From Nipponacmea schrenckii (lineage: Eukaryota > Mollusca > Gastropoda > Lottiidae), in contig JAUJPP010000001.1 of assembly GCA_030562195.1 (NCBI GenBank), forward strand, positions 10,470,472 through 10,534,471: a stretch of 64,000 nucleotides of DNA, written 5' to 3'. Shown piece after piece: positions 11,941 to 22,977 of this stretch. Both the position numbers and the translations under genes were made by a program. Position 1 is the stretch's first letter. Every line of letters starts with the position of its first letter. Below the pieces are notes generated by a model. It did no database searches. It was not told where the DNA came from and worked only from the letters and a program-made list of their open reading frames with translations.

Positions 11941-14100
11941 TAATGCCAGGCCAAAGTTTCCCACCACCTTTCTACTACCAGTCTCTATGTGTGGCAGCAC
12001 ATTACACAAAGCATTCCAACCATAACAATATTATAAAAAATGAAGATGTGTGTTGATTACTCATGGCATGTTCTTCAATAAGAGTGGGATGGAATCTTGC
12101 CACAGTCTGAAAAGGTTTGTCTGATTCATACAATTAAAGTGAAAAAAAGTGTCGGAAAAAAGACTTTTATCAAGTGTGTGTGGAGTTCAATGGTGGCAAG
12201 TGATATTAATTGTGCCAAGTTAAATTATACATCATTTTTAACATGAAGTTTTAATGACCCTGGGTATTATACCCATTGACAACTGTGTTTAGAATGTGTG
12301 AGGTGATAAATTCATCAGAGATTTGTTGACTAGATATATTTAACTGTTAATTCTAAAAAGTGATCAGCATTCATGATAATTTGCAAGTCATTTTTTATGT
12401 CCCAAGTATTTTAATTATATTTGTGTGGTGTTTCATATATTCTTTGTATATATCAAATGATCAAAATCTTATACATCATGACACTGTGTATATACAAGAT
12501 TAAAAGTCTGCTGGCAGCTAATTGTTATACTTACTGCCCAACAGACAGTTGTCTCTTGACTCTCAGCAACAACTTGTACTCCATGTGTGGTTTACATTAT
12601 CTGCAAGTCACCAACATGATCTCAAGTGTTATACATCTTAACTAAAATTATACCTCAAGGTTAAGTATATATGTATTTCATGATATTTTTTGTAATGATT
12701 ACTGATATTGAAGAATTTGCTGGTTTTGGGAATTGTGCTTTTCTTTGATCAATGGAATAGCCCAATTGTATGGTATGACAATTGGAATTCAGATTAGAAT
12801 GTTGATTATTATAAGTCCCATTATATAAGTTCACTTCACCTTATTTCTACTATCTGGACATCTTGGTATATTATGTTTTTTAAATGTTATCCAATGGTGT
12901 AGGTGTGTTAATGCTTTGGCTTTAAATCTGCAGGGCTTTGTAAAATTTAAAAGGTATTATGAAATAAGATATTTATAGGTCAACATTAAAGAAAGGCTTT
13001 ATTACTAAGCAAACTTTGGATTCTTTGGCAATTTGTCATACAATAGTGACAAATTTTAATTTTATTATATATTAACCCTTTTCCATGTAAGATTATTCAA
13101 AGAGGTTTTAGATATGAACACAATGGTATTTTAAAATAGTTTTATTTTGCACATGTGTGGAAGCCAAACCCAAAGTTCTTATTGTCTATCAATATGAATA
13201 ATAATAATAGCAGTGTATTCTTATTGTTCTTGCAGAACCTGCATATCAAATATAGTACATTATTGTATAAAGGTGAGAGTGAGAGATTGTATTATATTGT
13301 ATGTATGATACATGTATATTATTAAGGATGTAAATAGTAATAATTGTGTGTTTTAAACTACTAATAATAATATTGTCCAATACATGGTTAATAAAAAAAA
13401 TCTTCACTGACTTTTTGTTCACACGACCAATCAAGTGATTTATACTTCCTAAAGTTTCTAAAGTTTTGGATGACTTTCTTTTGAAATATGACCCAAGGAC
13501 TTTTAGGAAACTAATACATAATCTGAGTCCATCCTAATTTTGGACAAATATTCAAAAATAAAATTTTGAAGACTTGTTAAAGCGGATACATTCTAGTTGA
13601 AAACAGGCCAAGGGGGTTCTTTGATGTTAGTGATGACTAAATAGGCCGCGCAGTCCTCAGATAGAAGGTTATTAGAAGGTAATATTAATACAGCCGACGA
13701 GAGACGGTTTTCGGATTTCAGTAATAGTTTAATTGGTCCCTACAGGTCGAAGTATTCCTCAGATGACTGATTTGATACAGTCCGACCGGTCATCAGATTT
13801 CAATAGTAATTTATTAATTTAGTCCTCGAATGTCTGTGAGATTTGAATATAAGAATGTCAATGAAAATTTTGAGAGTCTAAATCCTTTCAGGGATTAACA
13901 GCAGGCCTATCTTAAATTAAGAAACGGGGAAACGTAAGGTCATTACTCAGTGTATTGAAACCAAAATTCATATATTTTCTGGTCATCGCGAATAATTGGA
14001 TCCACGAATATTGGTGAAGTACATACATGCTCGATTGACACCAGAAATGACTTGATAAATATAAAAAGAGTATTTAATAAAAACATTAACAAAGTAACGG
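11941..14100. other. Intergenic region between convergent CK1 and AprA-like genes
   Basis: No exon with family similarity or repeat array was seen. Short open frames (12421-12645 plus strand, 13246-13434 minus strand) have no recognisable features. An ATTAAA on the minus strand near 14069 is a plausible poly(A) signal for the minus-strand gene ending at 14101. CK1 may have a longer 3' UTR extending into this stretch. Confidence 0.5.
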
Positions 14101-17100
14101 TTAGACTAAATTTCCTTTACACTCTTGTCCAGTACAGTCTGGAAATGGGAATATATCTGGAATGATTTGAGTCTCTGTAGTAAATTCTAAATCGGAATCT
14201 GCGAAACCTTGGAATGTTAACTGAAAAACACAAAAATATATCCACAGGTTGAAAAGCCTTTGTGCAGTCTCTTTGTAACATCTAGTTACAGAGCTATTTT
14301 TATACGTCGGCATGATTGTTATAAGATTTGACTCGTTAAAATAATCAATTTTATTATGCCCCCGCCCCTTTTTTTAAGCGTTTATATAATGAAAAAAAAA
14401 ATGAAATATTATCTAACCTGTATAAAGAATGCTGTCCAACCTATTTCAGGTTTAGTTAGTTCAGCTCTGTATACATTATTACCCTGTGAATAATAAAAGA
14501 GAACATTTTGAAAAATCCGGACATCATGTGCCAACTGCAATCTGGGTTTTGTTTCCGACACATCATATCATTTAGGTTGGTCAAGGATTCCTGAGAAAAA
14601 TATATTGTAATTGACACACTTTCCTATATAGGTCTTGGTCGCTGTTTGAGTATCTGAACAATGTATCAAGAAGCTCACCACAGCTATCAGATTTTTAATA
14701 ATTTTATCAAAACTAGATAAAACACTAGATAGAATATACTATTACTGGAAATAATAATATGGATAGATCATATTACAATGATCATTAACCTACCATATCT
14801 TGTACATCATCTCTCAACCATACTACGGGATGTGGCATGGGTTTTGAAGGGTCACCTGGAGTACCAACTAATAATCTAAAGTCACGTCTAAAATATATAC
14901 CAACACAATTTTAAATATCTGATTGTATTTCTTAAACACATCAATATCCATTCAATAACAGTACTATTATCAAAGTTTATTTGTCGTGGATAATTTCTAG
15001 AACAAAGCGGGGTATAAATAGTAGGCATCCTTCAAGCTATAAAATGCGGATAAAGGCGTAAATCCTCCATGCATGTGGCGTCTGGCAACCTCTTACGAGA
15101 TACTGCTAAAGATAGGCTCGTGAGGTTCGGCTTTAAGCTGTGCCTTCATGTCTGTAAGTTTTTGATCAAATTTGATTCGATTTCACCCAACATACTAGAC
15201 GTACCTATTTCCGTCTAGGGTTCTAGCATAATAAACATTGACTGTTTTAGGTTTCTGGCTACAAGTCACTGTAATTCTACCACCAGATGGCGTCTGGAAA
15301 TAGAACAAAACATGGTTCAATACATGGGTCTACATCATTCAAAATATTCAACGTTGTGTATTTTAGAATACTAGTATCCAAGCGTTGTACATTTTGCAGC
15401 CTATTCATAATCTGAGAATGTGAAACGTATGGCACTGTGGTTATATAGATGTCAATGTAAAGGGATTTAATAGAATTCGTTTTTACCTCTTCTCTCACCC
15501 ATGTTAGTTGTGGTAAAGGTGTTTTCTGAAACAAAACTTTAATAGATAACAACTTGGTAAAACAAGATGGTGAAATTATATCAATCCGATATGTTGTAAA
15601 ATGATTGTCCACAAAATGAACAGATGATTCAGCACAAAATACTATGAAGAGGATGGTAACTGGTTCTATACTGATTTCTCGCGAAGCTGCCTTACTTGTG
15701 TTAAACTGCAAAACGTTATGTAGAATTGTCTTTTTTACAATAGTGGTTAAGTTAAATTGTGTCGTTTTTCACTTTAATGTGCTACATTATTCACTCGTAT
15801 TGTTTTGTGAGATTATCTTACATAAGGTATATATACGTACTGTTATCACAGATAAATAGAAAGCTCTCATTGTAAACAATAAACTTATCTCATGACCAGC
15901 ACAAGAATGTTCTGCATTGGGTAAAATCCTGCAAACAATAAAAAATGAGCTGATAATTGTTTGCACATAATATTTTCATGTCATGTCCCGGGAAGATCTG
16001 AGGCATTATCCCAACCATGTCTGATCTATATTATTTACTAATGGTACAACTCATTCTTTTATCTTAAAAAACAGTTGAGGATAATCTTATGTCATCTGGC
16101 GGTTTTTTTTAATCAATTATGAAGGTTTTTAATACAGTGATTTGAGTTTTTTTTTACCTAAGGTATTTAGGTCCCATTAATTCCTTGAAATAAAAATGTG
16201 AATCGTCTGGCAAGAAGAACTCATCACCTCCGGTAGAAACAACTATCTTTGGTATGTTAGCATATCTGGCATTGTAACCTGGAAATAAAATACTAACATT
16301 AAAATGTTTGTTTTTGGGGACACCGATAGAATAGATTCGCACTGCAAACTATAAATCGGACGCCTGTGGTTCTTAAAAATGAATGGCAGTTTTTGAGATA
16401 AAACAAACAAAAAAATAAATGAAAGGCTTACTTATTGGATCTATAATATCAGCCATGGCCTGTGTCCAAGGACTGTCTAAATCTTGTGTAAAATTTAAAC
16501 TATAATAATCTTTAAAAGCAAAAGTCCAGCCACCATAAGCGCGGAAGTGATGGTGTAGGTTCTGAAACAAGAATTGTGTTTGAAAAACAAAAATTTAAAC
16601 ATCATAGTTCTTATCCCCTATATTTTGAGTTTCTGTATCTTCCCGGGTAACGTATACAAATTAATGTTCACCCACCTTAACCATATGTAATAAATCCATA
16701 ACAATTGGTGCCATTGCCACAACCCTTTTATCGACTGCTGCAGTTGTCCATGTCGTCCATCCTCTCTGAAACAGATAAATGTAATTGAAAGCCATGTTCA
16801 CAATAAGTCTTCCAACACAAAACGTCTTAAGATCTGGATATGGATTGGTAGGACGCTATTTCAATATTTTGTTTTATGTTTTTGTCGCTCCTCGTTATAA
16901 AATATAATGAACTTTACCTTTGAAGCTCCAGCTATAAAGAATTTGTCAACTTTATTACCAACTTTATCCATGGCAAAATCAGCTATTGTATCTAAGGCAC
17001 GAACAGAAGCCTGTAAATACATTAGAACTGTTGCACACTACTAGTAGAAAGTTTGGTACAAGAATCAAAGCTTTCTTTCAATATCTATTTCCCCTAAGGA

Positions 17101-19127
17101 TGGAGTCATCAAAAGCATGTTTTTCAAGAGTTTCAGTTTAGATCGAAAAAGATGTATAATGTGTTTTATAAATTGCTTCCTACGAGATCCAAATACAATG
17201 GAAATCACCTTATTCTATGAACACATATTTATTATGAAGCTGTTATGAGTGGAAATTTGCCCTTCACATTTAAGTTGAACGTCTTACCTTGGTCATTGGC
17301 ATTCGCAGTAAGAGATCAGGATTTGACCCGTTTGTTTCTACAAATGTTTTCCATGTCCAGGCAATGATAGCATCTTCAGTTCTTTGTTTTTTGGTTGGAT
17401 CAGCCTTTAAAATAATTTGTGTCATACATGGGTCGTACTAATCTAATTAAAACTATATTACAAATTCGTTTCGTTACTTATTCTTTAAAATAGGACAAAG
17501 GAACTTAACAATTCAAAATTCGGTAAGTCGTTTATATTGTAAAAACATATAACATTATCGTTTAATGTTGGCCATGAATATCATACTCGTTGAATATTTA
17601 TAGTAAATACCATCATGATATACTTGTTTCAAGTTTAATGTAAATATTAAATATTATTTTATACTGATCGTATATAGTAAATATATATCAATAACCCTAC
17701 CTTGAACATAATTGGTTGATTTGGAATCATTTTTAAATCAGCACCTATAGTTCCAGTGCTAACTGCCATTGCTGTTGTAAGTGCAACAAAATTATCGTCC
17801 CCGGTTGGTGGTCTTAAATGAAATATACAATAAAAAAATGAGTTGGTTAGAAATACATTACAGATTGATTAAAACGAGTTATGGATTGACCAGTCTTTAT
17901 AATCCAGACAGTAATAAAACATAGAATAAAAGCCAGAGGGTTAATAAAAAAATATATAAAACTTATTCCGTATTTGAATTGATAACATCAATAAAGAACA
18001 ACGACATGAAGAAATCTTACCCGTTGTGATTAGATCCACCCTCAATAAACATAAATGCAGCATCAGGATATCTGATTTTGTGTGGAATGGTAATTGTTAA
18101 ATAATGCCACCAGATAGGCTGTGTTGATATCTCAGCTGAAATTAAGGACAAATTATTAATTGGATAATCGTATTGATGACAATGTTCGTATTGATACACT
18201 TATTGAGAATAATCTTCCGATTCTTTTTACAAGAAAGTCAAATATATGCATTAATAAAGTAGTCAGTGGTTGCATTTTCGTTTTATAATACATGTAGGCC
18301 TGTAGTTAAATAAATTTTAACTGAATTTCTTTCTTTATAAACTAATTCCATGGATTTTTCTTTTTCTTCTTTATAGTTATTTAGCCTATAGAGACATTAA
18401 TTTTATGTAAGCTATTTTCGAATTTTTACAATAGGCTACATCTATACATAAATGCAACTAGTGAGGACCAGGATTTATATTTAGTTTTACTTACAATTTG
18501 GAATTTAAAAGTCATGGGGGGATTTGAAAGGAAGAGGGAATTGGGGGGGGGGGGGGTGTAGATGGAAGGAGGGATTTGGGGAATGACCGAAAAATGGGGA
18601 ATATACTTCGAGCTATAAGCATCAAGAGAGACAAACGTTCTGTTGGTGATTGATCACCATGGAACTTTGTTTGTTATCTTGTATTTGTGCTTCCGTATTG
18701 TGTTTCAAGACGCGGATCAAGCTAATTGGAGATAAGGGCGCGCCCCATGCAAGGGGACCCTTCTCCAGTGGCTTTTGAGCCCGCGGAGCTTGCCCTTCGT
18801 TATCACTAAACTGCCAAAGTTGGGGTTGGGGTTGGGGGGGGGGGGGGAATCTCATAAAAAAAGTTGAGAAGCACTGGTCTATAGTTTGCTAAAATATGAT
18901 ATACTTTAATACATACAATATTAAAGAGCATGCCTACCTGTCAACCATGTCTGTGACGTCATATTGAGTATATACAATGTATGATCCTCATGAACATAAT
19001 GAGTTATTTCAAAATATTTATAGGTTGAATCTGGTCTATTAACATAATCATCTAGAGGAGTTCCTAAGATTCCTGGAACTGTGGCACATATTAGAAAATA
19101 TATTTTCAGATCCATACTTATTGTCAT
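14101..19127 (-). CDS. Secreted PhoPQ-activated protein / AprA-family alpha/beta-hydrolase-like protein
   Basis: Fourteen exons on the minus strand: 18938-19127, 18021-18135, 17701-17812, 17288-17404, 16918-17010, 16676-16765, 16432-16561, 16158-16278, 15841-15928, 15487-15525, 15205-15293, 14794-14887, 14418-14483, 14101-14220; all join in phase to 487 residues. The N-terminus (M5 DLKIYFLICATVPGILG) looks like a signal peptide. Family hallmarks seen: YILNMTSQTWL, PIWWHYLTI, FIEGGSN, EDAIIAWTWK, GASKRGWTTW across residues 206-215 with predicted nucleophile S208, STGGDEFF with D301, and PNAEHS with H330, a plausible Ser-Asp-His triad. This is the family of Salmonella PqaA and Dictyostelium AprA, a secreted growth repressor. 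The substrate in animals is unknown to me. The intron richness argues against recent bacterial transfer. The start could also be the internal Met at residue 5. Confidence 0.88.
18541..18885. mobile_element. Probable hAT-type element end with poly-G tracts
   Basis: In the first intron of the AprA-like gene, the minus-strand string cagtgcttctcaacttttt ending near 18883 closely resembles the terminal inverted repeat of hAT DNA transposons (CAGTG-TTCTCAACC type). It is followed inward by a long C/G homopolymer and GGGTT-like runs and by a locally GC-rich segment (18710-18800) unlike the surrounding AT-rich intron. A second poly-G lies at about 18543-18556. I could not find a convincing opposite terminus or 8-bp target duplication, so this may be a truncated non-autonomous copy. 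Confidence 0.5.
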
Positions 19128-19774
19128 TCAATCACTGGAGTGGACTTCAAACTTCACCTATCATCAAAACAGATATCACGTGTAGTAAATTTCTGATAAA
19201 AATTCTTGAGAAAATGTAAAGATATCATTATCATACGCACTTACAAAATTTCCAAATAGGACATTTAAAAATTAGGCTAGAATATATCAAGCTATTGATT
19301 CGCAACGGGTAATTTTCTTACATCCGGATTCAATTTCATTAACTTATCCGTAAATTGCGTTCATGTATATACTCATAAGCCTATCTAAATCTTCCTTGTG
19401 CACAACATAACTTATAATATATTCAAGTTATTTTTTTTTAATAAAAACTAGGCCAACTATACTACACAATGTAGCCCTACAATAATATTATCTATGGAAC
19501 GTTAAGTAGGTTAATTCTAAAGTGGTGTTATGAGTATTTTTTTTTTTGTAATTTTCATTATACGTGAAAGTGTTGTTCTTAAGAACTATATAATATATTA
19601 CAATATATAATTTTCAACAAATTGGATATATTGGGGAATAATTTTAAACATAGATTGCATCTCATAGGTACTTTTTCATATAAAATATATTTCGATTTTA
19701 TTTCTTCAGATAAACGTCCCAAATAATAATAATAAAACTAGAACTGTGAACAGTACTGAGAGTGGCAAACAACC

Positions 19775-20175
19775 CCTATGGGGCCACTTGATACAAGGTC
19801 ACATGATATAGCCTTTTTTAAACACTCAAAACAAACTTTTTAACAACCATTATAAGCATATGTATGGACAGCTTAGGTCAAGTACATTATTTGACTTGAA
19901 AATTATTAAGGTAATTGAAGGTCAAGGTCACTTGATATAGCCTTTTGATTTTTTTTTTAAAAACTAAAACGGGTACAAAAAAATTGTTGTTGACCATTAT
20001 AGGCCTATGTGTGGATAACAAAGGTCAAGTTGTAAAAATTCAGGGTCATTGAAGGTCAAGGTCATTTGATATAATTGTTGTCGATCATAATAGGCATATG
20101 TGTTGGTCAAGAACATCCTACTTGAAAAAATTCAGAGTCATTGAAGGTCAAGGTCATTGTATTTGGCCTTTTGAA
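19775..20175. repeat. Tandem units of about 100-130 bp carrying AGGTCAAGGTCA
   Basis: About three diverged units share the order: 'gatatagcctttt', an A-rich stretch, 'gaccattataggc(c/a)tatgtg', 'ggtcaag', 'acttgaaaaaattca', 'gtcattgaaggtcaaggtca'. The AGGTCAAGGTCA core is intact at about 19919, 20053 and 20141. Each core contains TCAAGGTCA, the extended half-site of NR5A/ERR-type nuclear receptors; whether it is bound here is unknown. Confidence 0.65.
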
Positions 20176-20813
20176 TTTTCAAAAAAATTCAACCGGGCAT
20201 TAAAAAAATTTAAATTTGAAAATCAAAATTCTGTTCCCAACAAGTTTTAGATAAAGTAACAAGGTTTCGAAGAACACCAAAATCGGACAAATCGGATAAA
20301 AATTAGCGGACTTATTAAAATTTTGCTGAATGTTACCGTTCTGTGATGACACATAAAGTATCACTTCCGGTTTGGATTTTTTATTCTAAAAGGGTTCTAA
20401 TTATGCCTGATAGTATATATGTATAGCTTTTGTACTGATTTCTTACATACACCGGAAGCTGGGTGACCCAACGCGGTTCTAAAAAACCGGAAGTTCTCAC
20501 GCAAGAACCGGAAGTGGTAAAAAAAAATTTTATGATGCGGTTTTATTTCTATAGGCGACTTCTCTATATTCTGTAATTTTCAAAGCGATCGGATAAATAG
20601 CAACAAAGTTATGCAATTATTCAATTATTATTATGCAATTACTAACTACTGATGCGTAAAAATTTTAGTTTTATATATTCATTTTCTATTCCAGTACGTA
20701 TCTTATCGTATTTTTCAAACCAAATGTCTATACCATTTTCGAGTTGGGCTAGGGAGCTTCCCGAAAAAAAAAAAAAGTCTAATGAAAACAAAGAGTGGCA
20801 AATTTCTAATTTT

Positions 20814-20994
20814 CACTCTTTGTTTATATTAGACTTTTTGAGTGGCAAATTTCTAATTTGCCACTCAAAAAGTCTAATATAAACAAAGAGTGGCAAATTT
20901 CTAATTTTCACTTTTCACTCTTTGTTTATATTAGACTTTTTGAGTGGCAAATTTCTAATTTGCCACTCAAAAAGTCTAATATAAACAAAGAGTG
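20814..20994. repeat. Two tandem 79-nt perfect hairpins with 37-bp stems
   Basis: The segment 20814-20892 starts cactctttgtttatattag, reaches a 5-nt loop (ttcta) and returns as the exact reverse complement ending caaagagtg. An identical copy occupies 20916-20994. Partial arms flank both (from about 20776 and up to about 21021). The stems are perfect to the eye, so they are recent or maintained. As DNA they could extrude as cruciforms and as RNA they would form long hairpins. Confidence 0.9.
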
Positions 20995-21734
20995 GCAAAT
21001 TTCTAATTTGCCACTCAAAAAAGATTTTGAATACCCATGGTCATCTTCAATGAATAATAACAATGGAAGTAAAGTAATTAAAGGAAATCATATTTCACTC
21101 CATACATTAACCACTGCAAAATACCTTTAATATCTTTTTACTGTGAAGGTGATAGACCTACTTTAAGGTAATTTCTTCATACCGATTCACATGTTAGTTG
21201 TCACACTAATATGAATGACATGCTCAGTACTTGATAGCCTTTACCATTCGGGTACCTTAACAGACAAGGTAACATTTGCCCACCAATCAGCATGAATTAT
21301 GTTTATCAGCCCCAATGCTACATTGAAAGAAATGTAGCTTTAATTGAAATGGCAAATTTTAACTATGTCAAAGGTTACATCAAAAAAGGCAAACATAAAT
21401 ATCGTCAAATTCGTTTTTCATGTCAAGGGAAATAGGCTTACTCAAAAACAGTAAGGAGCAGAGCAGGTTCCTTCATCAAATTAATCAAATTGGAGCCCAT
21501 CCAAGATCACGTCAATTTTAAATTATCACATCCAACTTAGAAAAAAGAAAGTGTTTACACTGATCACAAGAAATACTGTGGTAAGGACAACCTGAATAGA
21601 TGTAAGATTATTCCATGGAGTAAGCTTCTTTTAGTTTTACTTAAATTAAACGTCGAATCAGCATAGATCAAAGAGCTGTTGCACGTCAACAAAACTATGG
21701 ACCAACAGGAATGTAAAACACCATCTTTAAATTG

Positions 21735-22530
21735 TTGTTACCTTTCAATGAACTAGACAAGTGGTTGCCTAGCAAGATACGCCCACTTTCAATTATATTT
21801 TCTCTTTTAACACAAGCAGAAACATTATTTTCCAAGTTATCATCAATATAAATATTCACACCAAATTTGATTCAAATCAGATGAAACCTAGTCTCTATTG
21901 TATTTACAAGCTTATTTTCATGTATTTGAACTAAGTGAAGGGCAATAACTCAAATATATGTTATCGAAAAATAGTCAATATTGAACTTGTTCAAGATCTA
22001 TCGCAATCACAAGTAAATTTCGCCAAGTTCTGACTAAGTCAAGTGCAATAACTCAAAAACAGTTAATCGAAAAATCGCCAATTTCAAACTTGTCCGAGAT
22101 CTCATCAATATAAATGATTACAGAAAGTTTCATTCAAATCCAATGAAAATTGTAGTCTCTATAGCGTTCACAAGCCAATTTTGACGGGTTTTAACTAAGT
22201 CAAGTGCAATACTCAAAAACAGTTAATCGAAAAATCATCAGTTTCGACCTTGTCCAAGATCTCATCGATATAAATGACCACAACAAGTTTCATTCAAATC
22301 CGATGAAAACTGTAGTCTCTATCGAGTTCACAAGCCAATTTTGACTAAGTCAAGTGTAAAAAACGCCAATTTTGAACTTGTCCGAGATCTTATCAATATA
22401 TTAAATGATCACAGCAAGTTCCATTCAAATCCGTTGAAAACTGTAGTCGCTATCTTGTTCACAAGCAATTGTGGACGGACGGACTGATGACAATATACCA
22501 CCACATTAAAATGTGGGGGTATAAAAACTA
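21735..22530 (-). mobile_element. Full copy of the hairpin-capped repeat family, reverse orientation
   Basis: The left edge (21755-21795) reads ccacttgt-like sequence then gcctagcaagatacgccca, the reverse complement of the right end of the BPTF-intron copy at about 46578-46600. The right edge reads ggacggacgg then a palindrome around ccacattaaaatgtggg and tataaaaac, the reverse complement of the left end at 44321 and 41446. The interior has repeats of a motif containing 'aagtcaagtgcaataactca', 'aaaatcgccaattt', 'gagatctcatcaatataaatga' and 'tcattcaaatccgatgaaaa'. No transposase is encoded, so it is non-autonomous. Confidence 0.75.
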
Positions 22531-22977
22531 GTAAATTACTATACAGTCTGTTAACCTTGAAGATACCTCATGTGTCCAGGCCATGTAAACAGATTTCATT
22601 TGAAACAGAATTCTGTCAGCTTGTTGAGATTATGTGTAAGAGGAACTTAAATTTCTCTTATGAATAAAAAAATACAAATAAGATGAAATAGTTCTATATT
22701 TACAATTCAATGAACATAAATACATCACAATTGATTTATAACAAAAACTATATTCCAAATCCACTATTCCATGTGTAAATTGCATTTCAGTAAAAGGTTT
22801 AAATATTTTCATCTGCTCTCATATTACATAGGTATTAATTTTTTTTTTTTTTAAATCATTTTTTAGCTTTTGTTTTTTAAGGTATGACATTGACAGTTTT
22901 AAAAATATAGGAGATTAATTAGTTAATTAAGTATAGCACATTTTCATCCTTTATCACAGAAATGTAGTTATCATAAA

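Larger units (their letters stand above)
19128..22977. other. Intergenic repeat zone between the AprA-like gene and AIMP2
   Basis: This stretch separates the 5' end of the AprA-like gene from the 3' end of AIMP2. No protein-coding exon was recognised. It contains tandem AGGTCA-bearing units (about 19775-20175), several CCGGAAG motifs (20450-20520), the tandem hairpins at 20814-20994, and an inverted copy of the hairpin-capped repeat family (about 21735-22530). Open frames at 20652-20882 and 20858-21130 are translations of the hairpin repeat. Confidence 0.6.

Noticed and set aside
15040..15180. Locally GC-richer stretch in an AprA-like intron that might be a tRNA-derived SINE
   Set aside because: I could not find A and B box promoters or a clover-leaf fold.
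15277..15711. 144-codon minus-strand ORF across AprA-like exons 10-11
   Set aside because: It reads through introns; only 15487-15525 of this span is exon and in a chained frame fitting the family.
20652..21130. ORFs with repeated KKSNINKEWQISN
   Set aside because: Produced by the tandem hairpin DNA; the peptide repeat has no support as a protein.
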